Notes: a model not told the origin generated them from the letters alone. A stretch of DNA of 40,206 bases from Baffinella frigidus (GCA_026770585.1 MU646449.1:256811-297016), one strand, 5' to 3'; counted from the first letter of the stretch, positions 25,624 to 33,941 are shown. A program made the numbers and translations.

Positions 25624-28600
25624 ATGTTATTAAAGAGAACAACCGTCTGGCGTATGATGCACGGCGTCATGCGAGTTACAACACTAACACTGCTGTCGTT
25701 GCTGTGTATTGCAGATGTCCGTGCTACAACCTGTCCTATAGGGACGTTCGCGACAATCCCCGGGAACACTTCGGGTTCTGTGTGCATCGACTGCGAGCGT
25801 GGGTCGTTCTGGAGCGAGCCGGGTATCGTGCCGAACACCGCTCTCTCAGTCCCGCACGATGCCGAGACTGTAACCGGAGACTGGCGCGTCTCTCCCGAGT
25901 GCGTGCCGTCGCTCTCCGATGGCCTCGTCCTGCACTTTACGTTCGACGACGCGGGACTGCAGAACGCCGCCCCAAACGGCCCGGCTGTGGCGTTGATACG
26001 ACACGAAACAGCGACAGTATCGCAACAAACCAGTGGATACACATCTAAATTAGCAGTTCCTGGGCGCGTAGGGGATGGGTATATGGGGTTAAACCTACGT
26101 TACGCGTATCACGTGGGATCGGATGCAACACCCGTGCTCGCAGCTGGCACGCGTCGTCTCACAATCGCGGGATGGTTAAAATCCTGGAGTCCGTATTACA
26201 ACTATGTCTGGCATTTGGCAAAAGCGGGAGCAACCGCTCTAGAACACTCCTGGTTTCATTGTTCATCAAGCGACGTTTATGATCTTACATGCAGGATGAA
26301 CAACCAATGGATTTTTGTCATAGTGGTGCCGAACAACATGTGGACACACTATACGATAGTAGTAGACGGTATCGAAGGAAGTTTTCAGCTGTACCTTGAC
26401 GGAGTGTTGTACAATGTTGGGTCGAACGTGGCGTGGAAAATAGACAGCACAGCTGCATGGTCTACACTTTCACTCGGCAGCTGGTACTATGAGGGTGGTG
26501 CACCGACTATGTTCAGCAGAGTGGACATCGACGACGTCCGTCTCTACAACCGCATCCTCTCCGCCACCGAGGTCGCGGCGCTGTGTCCCAGGGACATGCG
26601 GGGGCTCATATTCCACGCGCCGTACGACGTGGATGCCGGGGATTACTCGGGGTACGGGCGGGTGGCAACTCACGCTGTAAACGGGGCCGCTACTATACAG
26701 TTTGTATCCGACGGGTCTTGGGTTGGATCCGGGACGCTTCACATTCCGAGTGCTACAGAGGCTGCAGGAGTCATGTATTCTGCTTTACCAACGGTAGACG
26801 TGACAGCAAACGGGTTCTCGTTCTCATTCTTCATTCAAATTGATTACGATGACACCGACATCGTAAGCAACCCATTGATATCATTCCACGATACGATAGA
26901 TTCAAGTATCTCGTTCAGAATGTACGTTATCGGAACTACGTTGCAAACGGTATGGTATTGTAGCAGTTGTACAACTAGTTACGTTGGGTTGACATTCACG
27001 TTCTCATTGGGAGAGAGGGTCCACGGCGTTGTTTCTATAGAGAACACCCCTGAAATACGTATAAAAACTTGGTTCAACGGAAACCAATTTTCAAACGTCG
27101 TCAAAGAATTACGCTCATTCGGTTCACCAATTTTTGAAATGGGTGTGTTTGCATACCCTTCAACCTTGTCTGGTGTGGTGCAAGGATACATCGACGACCT
27201 TCGCGTGTACAGTCACTCTCTCACACAAGACGACGTCGACGTGCTCTACGGGAAGGACAACACGATGGGCGGCTGCTACGACCGCACGGTGTGTGCGGCC
27301 GCACCGGCGGAGACCGACGGTCTTGTTCTGCACTTCCCGTTCGACAACACAGAATCCCTGCAGAACATGGCGCCGTTTGGGGAGAACGTAATTTTGGTAC
27401 CGGTGTCGTCACCTACAATAGGAACACCTGGGCCTGTAGGAAGCGGATACGCGCACATTGGCGCTGCTATAGGTTCTTACAGTATGACCGATACTACCAC
27501 CGGTATGTTCGATGGAATGAGGCAGCTATCATTCTGTATATGGTTGAAATCCAACGCTGGTTCATCCAGCTACGGGAAAATTCTAGCAGACATATCGGGT
27601 GTCGGTAATTGGCCCTACTTCCGCGTCATGGCGCCTGGTTCGGCGGACAACAAAGACATGGGAGTTCTCGTGCGGACGGACACAGGTGGTTGGATCGAAA
27701 CAATACTTCCTCTACAACTGACTGGGATTGGCAGTTGGTCCCACTTGGCCGTCGTCTTCGATGGTACGGTTGGCAACTTGAAAGTATTTCTGAATGGTGA
27801 AGCGGTCTACAGCAGTACCACGGCTGGTGTCTTACCAGGCAAGGAAACATGGACGACCGATAACCCAAACACGTTTTTTTCTATCGGAAACTTCGCTGGA
27901 ATTGGAGCCGGTGGTTCCACTGGGTATTGGTATAATGGTGATGTCGACGACGTGCGCCTGTACAGCCGGTTGTTAGCTGTCGCAGAGGTGGCCGCGTTGT
28001 ACCGCGCACGCGACACGGTACCGGTGGACTGCTGGGCGGGGGTGCCGGGTACGCCAGTGGAATACAACAGTGCAGTGGAACCGGAGGTGCAGAGTTCGTT
28101 CCCGTTTTACTGCACGGAGGCGACGAACGTTTCGTTTTCATTGTACAGTGGATTTGATAGTTCGGACACTTATACCCACCCCTTCCGGTTTAAAACCGAA
28201 ACCGACCCCGCCTGGGTCGAAACGGTGGTTTCACAGGCAACTGACAGCGTTGTAGTGACACAGGACGGGTCACCTGTGTCCGATGGTCACACACAGTACG
28301 TGATGAAAGACAGCGTTTCCGGTGACCTCTATATGGTGCACAAGTTTGCGCACACGGGCGGTCGGCGCTTGAATAATACCGACGAAGTTCAGACGCTGTA
28401 CACGGTCGATTTCCCCTTCAACGCCACCATCGACCTGCTTGTTGTCGGTGGCGGTGGCGCGGGTGGTGGTGCGGGGTACTCAGGTGGGGGCGGTGGCGGC
28501 AGTGGTGGCGGGTACAATCTCATGACGGGGTTGTCCGTGTCTGGCAGCAATTTCATAAATGTCGGTGCTGGTGGTACAAGTTTACTCGTAAATCCGCCTG

Positions 28601-31161
28601 TTCCTAGCGTGAAAGGGTCTTCATCATCGTTCAATGGTGGTACGACTTTTCTCACGAGCATAGGAGGTGGTGGAGGTGGTTCGGGCTTGAGAATTGGTAA
28701 CGCTGCAACCATCGGGGTCTGTTCTGCGGGTGCTTATGGTGGAGGTGCTGCTGGTAGCAGTCAAGGGGCTACGAGCAACTATGGCACGGGTGGATGTATT
28801 GGTATCATGGATGGTACATCAATTCGTGGCGGAAATGGGGAGGTGAGAGGACAGTCCCCGTACAATGGGTATGGGGGTGGAGGAGGTGGATGTGGCGGAA
28901 ACGGGGGTATGGGGTCGTTTCTCACCAGTTGGCCTGATAACGGAATGGGTGGTCTGGGTATCGAAGTTTTAGAATTTGGCGTGGGGGTCTGTGGAGGTGG
29001 TAGTGGCGGATCACGTTATTGTTCACTCCATACTGCAACACATGGAGGCGGGGTCAGTGGTCCATACGGTGCAAGCATGCCAGATGCAATTGACGGTACC
29101 GGTGGTGGTGGTGGTGCCGCTGCAGACGGTTGCTTAACGCCAGGCAACGGCGGTTCCGGAATCGTCATGCTGCGCTATCGCATGGACATAGAGACCCCAA
29201 AAGAAGCATGGACAGCGGTGGCACCGATGTTGGTAACGGTCTCTGATGGCGGTCACACGCAGTATGTGGAGGAAGACAGCGTATCGGGCGACAGCTACGT
29301 GGTGCACAAGTTCACACATACGGGTACCGCAGAACAGACTCCATATACAGTTTATTTTTCAGAACAGATCACAATCGACATGCTCGTCGTCGGTGGCGGC
29401 GGTGGGGGTGGTGCTGCTTCAAGTGGCTTCAATTTGGGAGCCGGTGCTGGTGGCAGTGGCGGTGAGTACAATTTGGTACTGCAACGATCCGTTTCTGGCG
29501 AGCATACGATCGTTGTTGGTCGAGGTGGTACTGGTGCACCGGCCTCTTCAGGACAGACCGGGGGACTGGGATATATATCGGCATTCGACGCTACGGACAT
29601 CAGTATTGGTGGTGGTGGTGGTGGTCCGGGCCACCAACAAAACTACTATTATGGTTCGGCCGGTGCATATGGTGGCGGTACTGGTGCTGGTGGTGCCAAC
29701 CTTTTCACCGTGAGCGATCCAGGGACTTGTGGATTGGCAATCACTTCCATCTGTGGAGGGCGTGGGGCGGCTGGGGCTAATGCAGCACATAATGCAAGGA
29801 GCGGTGGGGGTGGTGGATGTGGTGGTTCAGGGGGTGACGGGACGGGGGTACCAGGTGTTGGTGGCTTGGGTCTCACTATCCAAAAGTTTTCCGTAGACGT
29901 ATGTGGTGGTGGTGGTGGTAGATCCGACAGAACTTGTACGGTTGGAATTGCAACACATGGTGGTGGTGGTGGGGGTACCAGCCCTCTCGATGGGTTGGCC
30001 AATACCGGTGGTGGAGGAGCTGGTGACTCATTTACGTGCAGAACGACAGGGAATGGCGGCTCCGGGGTGGTGATGATACGCTACCGACTGCCGAAGCCAG
30101 TCTGGGCAACTGTTACACAACCACTCTTTGCAATGGGCCTTGGGCCACACACACTCACGGTTGGCGCGACTGCGGGTGTAGGACGCATTTCACACCTCCG
30201 ATTCACAGAAGGGGTTGGCTCGTGCTACTTTTACACAGACACCGACCCGAGTACCGCGGTGTGTACGCAGTGTCCGTCGGGACAGGAGACAACCGTGCCC
30301 CAGACCGACACATCTTCATGTAGTGCGTGTACTGCAGCAGGCACCGTTTTCGACGAGATCATGAAGGAGTGCACATGTACAGCTGGGCACGGTCAAGTGG
30401 CGGTAGGTGCTTCATTGTGCACACCCTGTCCAACGAAGACATACAAAGCAGCTACAGGGATAGACACGTGCTCTATATGTCCATTTGGAACAAATTCATC
30501 GGTGGGTAGCGACGAATTGACAGATTGCACATGTTTTGCTGGATACACAGCCGTCTCGGATGGACAGGAATGTACAGCGTGCGCCGATGGGACATATAAG
30601 ACAGAGACCGGTACAGCAACTTGTGATGGTGTCTGCCCAACCGGTACAAGCTCGGCAGCCGGTAGCAACGAGCAAACCGACTGTAAATGTATGGTGGGGT
30701 TCCACACACCGGATTATGATGGAGTTGCTTGTTCACCATGTGCAAAAGGAACATACAAGAATACGATAGGAATCGGTTTGTGTCAAACGTGTCCAGGAAT
30801 GACGAGTTCCGCGCTGGCAAGCGACGATTTGGCGGATTGTAAGTGTGTTATAGGGTATACAGCGGCTTCAGACGGACTACAATGCAACGAGTGTGCAGAA
30901 GGGACGTACAAGGACGTGACGGGAGCCTTTGTGTGTTCTACATGTCCTACGGGAAATAATTCGCCAACGGGTAGCGACGAGATCTTCGACTGCACGTGTA
31001 TCACTGGCTACGAGGGAAATGCGGGTTCTGTGTGTAACATCTGTCCTGTAGACACCTACTGTGTAGGTGGTGTGAAGATTTCTTGCCCGGAAAATACACA
31101 TTCCGTTTCCGGGAGTGGTACGTTGGAGGACTGTGTATGTGTAACCGGATACTTCAGGTGA
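25624..31161 (+). CDS. Giant surface protein C: LamG domains, twin glycine-rich domains, Cys-repeat array
   Basis: 1845 aa from the ATG at 25,624; Met codons at 25,654, 25,657 and 25,669 are alternatives, all before the hydrophobic leader core (LTLLSLLCIADV). A short Cys-rich head (~36-95) precedes three LamG-like domains (~100-320, ~325-545, ~565-795); two start (D/S)GLVLHF.FD and close with DVRLY.R.L...EVAAL. Two glycine-rich domains follow (~920-1190, ~1240-1490). Each opens with a hydrophobic ID(L/M)LVVGGGG strand and ends GNGGSG(I/V)VM(L/I)RYR, the known pattern of glycine-rich adhesive domains. Residues ~1530-1845 are a TNFR/ephrin-receptor-like Cys array ending CVCVTGYFR, as in A and B. 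Likely an exported adhesin on the virion or infected cell. The Pro-rich frames opposite the Gly codons are shadows. Confidence 0.9.
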   Translation: MLLKRTTVWRMMHGVMRVTTLTLLSLLCIADVRATTCPIGTFATIPGNTSGSVCIDCERGSFWSEPGIVPNTALSVPHDAETVTGDWRVSPECVPSLSDGLVLHFTFDDAGLQNAAPNGPAVALIRHETATVSQQTSGYTSKLAVPGRVGDGYMGLNLRYAYHVGSDATPVLAAGTRRLTIAGWLKSWSPYYNYVWHLAKAGATALEHSWFHCSSSDVYDLTCRMNNQWIFVIVVPNNMWTHYTIVVDGIEGSFQLYLDGVLYNVGSNVAWKIDSTAAWSTLSLGSWYYEGGAPTMFSRVDIDDVRLYNRILSATEVAALCPRDMRGLIFHAPYDVDAGDYSGYGRVATHAVNGAATIQFVSDGSWVGSGTLHIPSATEAAGVMYSALPTVDVTANGFSFSFFIQIDYDDTDIVSNPLISFHDTIDSSISFRMYVIGTTLQTVWYCSSCTTSYVGLTFTFSLGERVHGVVSIENTPEIRIKTWFNGNQFSNVVKELRSFGSPIFEMGVFAYPSTLSGVVQGYIDDLRVYSHSLTQDDVDVLYGKDNTMGGCYDRTVCAAAPAETDGLVLHFPFDNTESLQNMAPFGENVILVPVSSPTIGTPGPVGSGYAHIGAAIGSYSMTDTTTGMFDGMRQLSFCIWLKSNAGSSSYGKILADISGVGNWPYFRVMAPGSADNKDMGVLVRTDTGGWIETILPLQLTGIGSWSHLAVVFDGTVGNLKVFLNGEAVYSSTTAGVLPGKETWTTDNPNTFFSIGNFAGIGAGGSTGYWYNGDVDDVRLYSRLLAVAEVAALYRARDTVPVDCWAGVPGTPVEYNSAVEPEVQSSFPFYCTEATNVSFSLYSGFDSSDTYTHPFRFKTETDPAWVETVVSQATDSVVVTQDGSPVSDGHTQYVMKDSVSGDLYMVHKFAHTGGRRLNNTDEVQTLYTVDFPFNATIDLLVVGGGGAGGGAGYSGGGGGGSGGGYNLMTGLSVSGSNFINVGAGGTSLLVNPPVPSVKGSSSSFNGGTTFLTSIGGGGGGSGLRIGNAATIGVCSAGAYGGGAAGSSQGATSNYGTGGCIGIMDGTSIRGGNGEVRGQSPYNGYGGGGGGCGGNGGMGSFLTSWPDNGMGGLGIEVLEFGVGVCGGGSGGSRYCSLHTATHGGGVSGPYGASMPDAIDGTGGGGGAAADGCLTPGNGGSGIVMLRYRMDIETPKEAWTAVAPMLVTVSDGGHTQYVEEDSVSGDSYVVHKFTHTGTAEQTPYTVYFSEQITIDMLVVGGGGGGGAASSGFNLGAGAGGSGGEYNLVLQRSVSGEHTIVVGRGGTGAPASSGQTGGLGYISAFDATDISIGGGGGGPGHQQNYYYGSAGAYGGGTGAGGANLFTVSDPGTCGLAITSICGGRGAAGANAAHNARSGGGGGCGGSGGDGTGVPGVGGLGLTIQKFSVDVCGGGGGRSDRTCTVGIATHGGGGGGTSPLDGLANTGGGGAGDSFTCRTTGNGGSGVVMIRYRLPKPVWATVTQPLFAMGLGPHTLTVGATAGVGRISHLRFTEGVGSCYFYTDTDPSTAVCTQCPSGQETTVPQTDTSSCSACTAAGTVFDEIMKECTCTAGHGQVAVGASLCTPCPTKTYKAATGIDTCSICPFGTNSSVGSDELTDCTCFAGYTAVSDGQECTACADGTYKTETGTATCDGVCPTGTSSAAGSNEQTDCKCMVGFHTPDYDGVACSPCAKGTYKNTIGIGLCQTCPGMTSSALASDDLADCKCVIGYTAASDGLQCNECAEGTYKDVTGAFVCSTCPTGNNSPTGSDEIFDCTCITGYEGNAGSVCNICPVDTYCVGGVKISCPENTHSVSGSGTLEDCVCVTGYFR

Positions 31162-31238
31162 CATTGAACCGCTCGGGTGATACACACACAGTATTAAATA
31201 CACAGAAGTTACAGAAACCCACACGCTGTACACACACC

Positions 31239-31937
31239 ATGGGCACACCCGCCCACTTCGTCCTTGCCATGAGCCTGCCAGTAGTGTTCATGGCACTGCT
31301 CGTGTGCGACTTCCTGTACACACTGCACTCCGAGCACAGCACCGCACGGCAGCGGCTACTCGACGACACGTGGCTGCTACAGCGCTGTGGGGAGCCAGAC
31401 TTCTACACCCGCCTTAAGCAGCACACGGCCCTCTGCGAGGGGGTGGAGACCAACGCACGGCACAGCATACTCCTCCACTCGTCCAATGAGGCGCTGCGCA
31501 ACGCCCAACTTTGCGGGTTCGACAGCTGTACCAATATCGCCAGGGCCGCGGTCGCGATCCTGTTCACGGTCCCAATAGTGATGACCCTCTTGTACAGCCG
31601 CTTGATGACCCTCAGCCGCTTCATAAACAGCCGCTTCATAAACAGTGTCTTGGAACAGCACCTTCTCGCCAAGTATAACAACCCCACGTACCAGACGCGC
31701 CTAATCGGATGCAGCGGCGCGCGGCAGGTGCCATTCATGCCGGTTCCTGCACATAGGCTCCGGATGCACCACATGCGGCACCTTCTTCCCTGTCCCGAGC
31801 GGTCAGCCCCGCCCAGGGTACCCGCAGAAACCCCGTTGCTACGCAACGGGTGCGGCAAGCCCCCTCCCACCACCCAGAACCCGCTGCGACGCAACTTGGG
31901 ACTCGCAGAGACTCGCAGAGACCCCGTTGCTACGTAA
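31239..31937 (+). CDS. Small conserved giant-virus-type membrane protein with a repeat-derived C-terminus
   Basis: 232 aa from the ATG at 31,239; TATTAAATA at 31,192 is a possible promoter. The N-terminal TM (HFVLAMSLPVVFMALLVCDFL) is followed by a conserved-looking block, WLLQRCGEPDFYTRLKQHT, then LCEGVETNAR, and a second TM (AAVAILFTVPIVMTLLY). The W..RC.(D/E)P.FY..L..HT.LC..VE.NAR pattern with flanking TMs is one I associate with short proteins of algal giant viruses (memory, not searched). From about residue 190 the frame runs into the 90-bp dispersed repeat, so the last ~40 residues (..AETPLLRNGCGK..) are translated repeat. The original C-terminus was probably lost or extended by the insertion. 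Poly(A) signal TTTATTAAA at 32,038. Confidence 0.75.
   Translation: MGTPAHFVLAMSLPVVFMALLVCDFLYTLHSEHSTARQRLLDDTWLLQRCGEPDFYTRLKQHTALCEGVETNARHSILLHSSNEALRNAQLCGFDSCTNIARAAVAILFTVPIVMTLLYSRLMTLSRFINSRFINSVLEQHLLAKYNNPTYQTRLIGCSGARQVPFMPVPAHRLRMHHMRHLLPCPERSAPPRVPAETPLLRNGCGKPPPTTQNPLRRNLGLAETRRDPVAT
31814..31903 (+). repeat. 90-bp dispersed repeat, copy 2, plus a trailing palindrome
   Basis: Same orientation and length as 25,321-25,410. It contains CCCGTTGCTACGCAACGGG (31,832-31,850). It is followed by GACTCGCAGAGACCCCG and a further, slightly decayed palindrome at 31,923-31,941. It lies inside the open frame of the 31,239 gene. Confidence 0.9.
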
Positions 31938-32037
31938 CGGGTTTGCAGAGACACCCCCCATTCCTCGCGGCCATGTCGCGTTCCGCAAGGTCTATCCACG
32001 TGTGTCGCGAATGGGATGAGAGGTTGCGCGATGTGTG

Positions 32038-32046
32038 TTTATTAAA
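32038..32046 (+). terminator. Poly(A) signal TTTATTAAA
   Basis: The same nonamer as at 5983 and 12,521, 101 bp after the stop at 31,937. Confidence 0.5.
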
Positions 32047-32088
32047 CAGCTACCAACGCCGTGTGTTATTGATACCAGCCATCTGGTG

Positions 32089-32095
32089 TATATAA
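32089..32095 (+). promoter_or_regulatory. TATA box of the 32,146 gene
   Basis: TATATAA lies 57 bp upstream of the ATG at 32,146. Confidence 0.45.
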
Positions 32096-32145
32096 CTAAA
32101 CTGTAGCGTTTTTAGTGTACCTATTCACCCACCAGCAAACCGCGT

Positions 32146-32700
32146 ATGATTGTAAGCTCTGTAGAGCTGATGGAAGTCGAACCCAACTCACCCGGGACAC
32201 AACACCTACAGGATCCCACCCATCATGAACACCCCCACCACGAACACCCCCACACCCACTGCGTGTCAGATGAAGAGCCTGACCACCTGGACGATTTCTA
32301 TTGGCTGTGTCATTACCAAGGCAACCGCGCTACCTCGGAGGTCGTTCGTTTAATCATGGACAGTGTCACACACATCTCGTTGGATTCTTTGGTTGAACAC
32401 TGCAAGTATCTACTCGACAACCTCGACGCCGATAGCAATGCAAGCAAGGCTGAGATCAAGCGGCATATATCATGCCACATGCTTTGCCCACGCGTTAAAC
32501 TTGCTATGCAGATCCAGGACATGTGTAAAATGCAGAAGGATGTGGCCAAGTGCTGTGTGGTACACGACGTCGAATCTGGGGAACGTACTGTCAACACGCA
32601 AGCAATGCGAGTGTACCTTTCTCTGGGCGCGCAGGTCACTGGCGCATACAAGACGTCTGAGGAAAAGCTTCTGTTCAATGGCGCGGTCGTGGATAGCTGA
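32146..32700 (+). CDS. Hypothetical protein with a His-rich N-terminus
   Basis: 184 aa. Residues 20-38 are His/Pro/Glu-rich (HHEHPHHEHPHTH) and may bind metal or simply be disordered. The remainder is mostly helical: DDFYWLCHYQGN, then three to four amphipathic helices with scattered Cys and His (HCKYLL, HISCHMLCPRVKLAMQIQDMCKMQ). The end TSEEKLLFNGAVVDS is of interest because its DNA (32,659-32,692) recurs at the duplication junction in the next gene. No family is recognised. It is co-directional with its neighbours and has its own TATA box. Confidence 0.7.
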   Translation: MIVSSVELMEVEPNSPGTQHLQDPTHHEHPHHEHPHTHCVSDEEPDHLDDFYWLCHYQGNRATSEVVRLIMDSVTHISLDSLVEHCKYLLDNLDADSNASKAEIKRHISCHMLCPRVKLAMQIQDMCKMQKDVAKCCVVHDVESGERTVNTQAMRVYLSLGAQVTGAYKTSEEKLLFNGAVVDS

Positions 32701-32827
32701 AGTGAACAGTAAAGGTTGTCAAACCCAGATTTAAAAGGACGACCCGGGCGTCGAGTCTTAATCCCCGTTAATTGCGATGCGTTTTAACCCTGCCATTTTC
32801 GAAGATTTGATTTGATTTGGTTTTGGA

Positions 32828-32926
32828 TTTACAGACTGTTTGGGACATACGAAATCCGTCATCAGTTCTCGTATGTCCCAAACAGTCTGTAAAACCCAAA
32901 CAGTCTGTAAAACCCAAACAGTCTGT
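32828..32926. repeat. Inverted repeat with perfect 25-bp arms, plus direct AAACAGTCTGT copies
   Basis: The left arm 32,828-32,852 (TTTACAGACTGTTTGGG..) and right arm 32,869-32,893 (..CCCAAACAGTCTGTAAA) are exact reverse complements over 25 bp around a 16-bp loop. Two more CCCAAACAGTCTGTA copies follow at about 32,895-32,925. It sits 36 bp upstream of the GxxExxY gene. Confidence 0.95.
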
Positions 32927-32961
32927 AGTTTTTTTGACTTCTTCTACATACATCCCACACA

Positions 32962-33564
32962 ATGCCACCAAGGAACTCGCATCGGAGACTGTCCATGAGG
33001 TCCTTTTCAATCCCGGATGTCCACAATGAAATGTGTGATATCTTTGATAGTATCTACACCCGGTACGGACCGCGTTGTTCAGAAGCCCTCTACCAGAGAG
33101 CTACCGTGCGCCGAGTTTATCTCGACGGCATCCCGTGCATGTCAGAGCGCGAACTCTACGCAAATGTCGGTGAGGGCCATCTCCTTGTAGGCCGTATCGA
33201 CCTGGAGGTCGCCAGTAGTTGCCTATACGAGTTCAAAGTCGGTCCTGTCAACGTAGCGAAAGACTCGGAGCAGGTAAACAAGTATCTGCGTGCATACGAC
33301 CTAAATGGTGAAACGATTCAAATCGCGTCCCTCATCTACTTCACCCCAGACGGCGTAGTGGTTCATGACGTTCGCAACAACGTGCAGCTGGCACCCGTCG
33401 GCTGCGCATGTGAACTCGTCCGGGGGGATACGAGTTCTTCGACGGCGAACACCCCGTCACCAGACCACCGACCCCTATACCAACACGACCCGCCTGTACA
33501 TACGATGCTTGCACCTGCACCATACCCCGTCCTCCGAGGAAAAGCTTCTGTATGGCGCGCGTAG
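32962..33564 (+). CDS. GxxExxY / PD-(D/E)XK-like protein, 3' end rebuilt by tandem duplication
   Basis: 200 aa. Residues ~20-130 match the GxxExxY family pattern: YGPRCSEALYQRA (the family's G..E..Y), a GIPC..EREL strand, GRIDLEVASSCLYEFKVG with the acidic residue and the E-x-K pair of the PD-(D/E)XK nuclease fold, and a Q..KYL.AYDL helix before IASLIYFTPDGV. Family members are small, mostly uncharacterised nuclease-fold proteins also found in large viruses and protists; the activity here is inferred. From ~residue 131 the sequence is the first copy of a 206-bp tandem duplication. This frame leaves the original one at the copy junction and stops a few bases into copy 2. The original C-terminus is probably preserved in the second copy (33,552-33,785). 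Confidence 0.8.
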   Translation: MPPRNSHRRLSMRSFSIPDVHNEMCDIFDSIYTRYGPRCSEALYQRATVRRVYLDGIPCMSERELYANVGEGHLLVGRIDLEVASSCLYEFKVGPVNVAKDSEQVNKYLRAYDLNGETIQIASLIYFTPDGVVVHDVRNNVQLAPVGCACELVRGDTSSSTANTPSPDHRPLYQHDPPVHTMLAPAPYPVLRGKASVWRA

Positions 33565-33780
33565 TGGTTCATGACGTTCGCAACAACGTGCAGCTGGCAC
33601 TCGTCGGCTGCGCATGTGAACTCGTCCGGGGGAATACGAGTTCTTCGACGGCGAACACCCCGTCACCAAACCGACCCCTATACCAACCCGACCCGCCTGT
33701 AGAGATGAAGATTGCACCATACCGCGTCCTCCGAAAGAACCAGGAAGAACTCCCAGCTGAGTCGACTGGGGGGTACCACG
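33355..33780 (+). repeat. 206-bp tandem duplication of the GxxExxY gene 3' end
   Basis: GTAGTGGTTCATGACGTTCG starts at 33,355 and again at 33,561. The copies differ by scattered substitutions and by small indels near the CACCCCGTCACCA stretch and the copy ends. The offset of 206 bp is not a multiple of three, which explains the frame change. Confidence 0.95.
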
Positions 33781-33785
33781 TGTAG
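33552..33785 (+). pseudogene. Second copy of the GxxExxY C-terminal region
   Basis: 77 codons from the ATG at 33,552, starting MARVVVHDVRNNVQLALVG and ending PAESTGGYHV. It repeats the C-terminal part of the gene upstream in another frame and lacks the nuclease-fold core. It continues about 27 residues past the point where the first copy diverges, so this end probably belonged to the ancestral gene. It has no promoter of its own. Most likely it is a stranded 3' fragment. Confidence 0.65.
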
Positions 33786-33858
33786 AACCGGGACGCCTTA
33801 GGTGGGGTGAGAGCGTACGGGGTGAGAGCGTACGGGGGTGAGTGAGTTGTTTGTAACG

Positions 33859-33867
33859 TTTAATAAA
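33859..33867 (+). terminator. Poly(A) signal TTTAATAAA
   Basis: TTTAATAAAGAC, identical to 3298-3309, follows a G-rich 3' flank with two GTGAGAGCGTACGGG repeats (about 33,808-33,840). Confidence 0.55.
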
Positions 33868-33902
33868 GACGAATGCGTTGGTCACTCACACATCAAACAC
33901 TT

Positions 33903-33910
33903 TATAAAAG
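33903..33910 (+). promoter_or_regulatory. TATA box of ankyrin gene 3 (TATAAAAGACACG)
   Basis: TATAAAAGACACG then TTTGACA, 39 bp before the ATG at 33,942. It matches the element at 853 over 13 bp plus the following TTTGACA. Confidence 0.65.
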
Positions 33911-33941
33911 ACACGTTTGACAGTCATTAACTCAAAATCGA

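Noticed and set aside
28389-30002. Minus-strand Pro-rich frames opposite surface protein C
   Set aside because: Complement of glycine codons (GGN gives Pro on the other strand); the plus frame is 1845 aa with clear domains.
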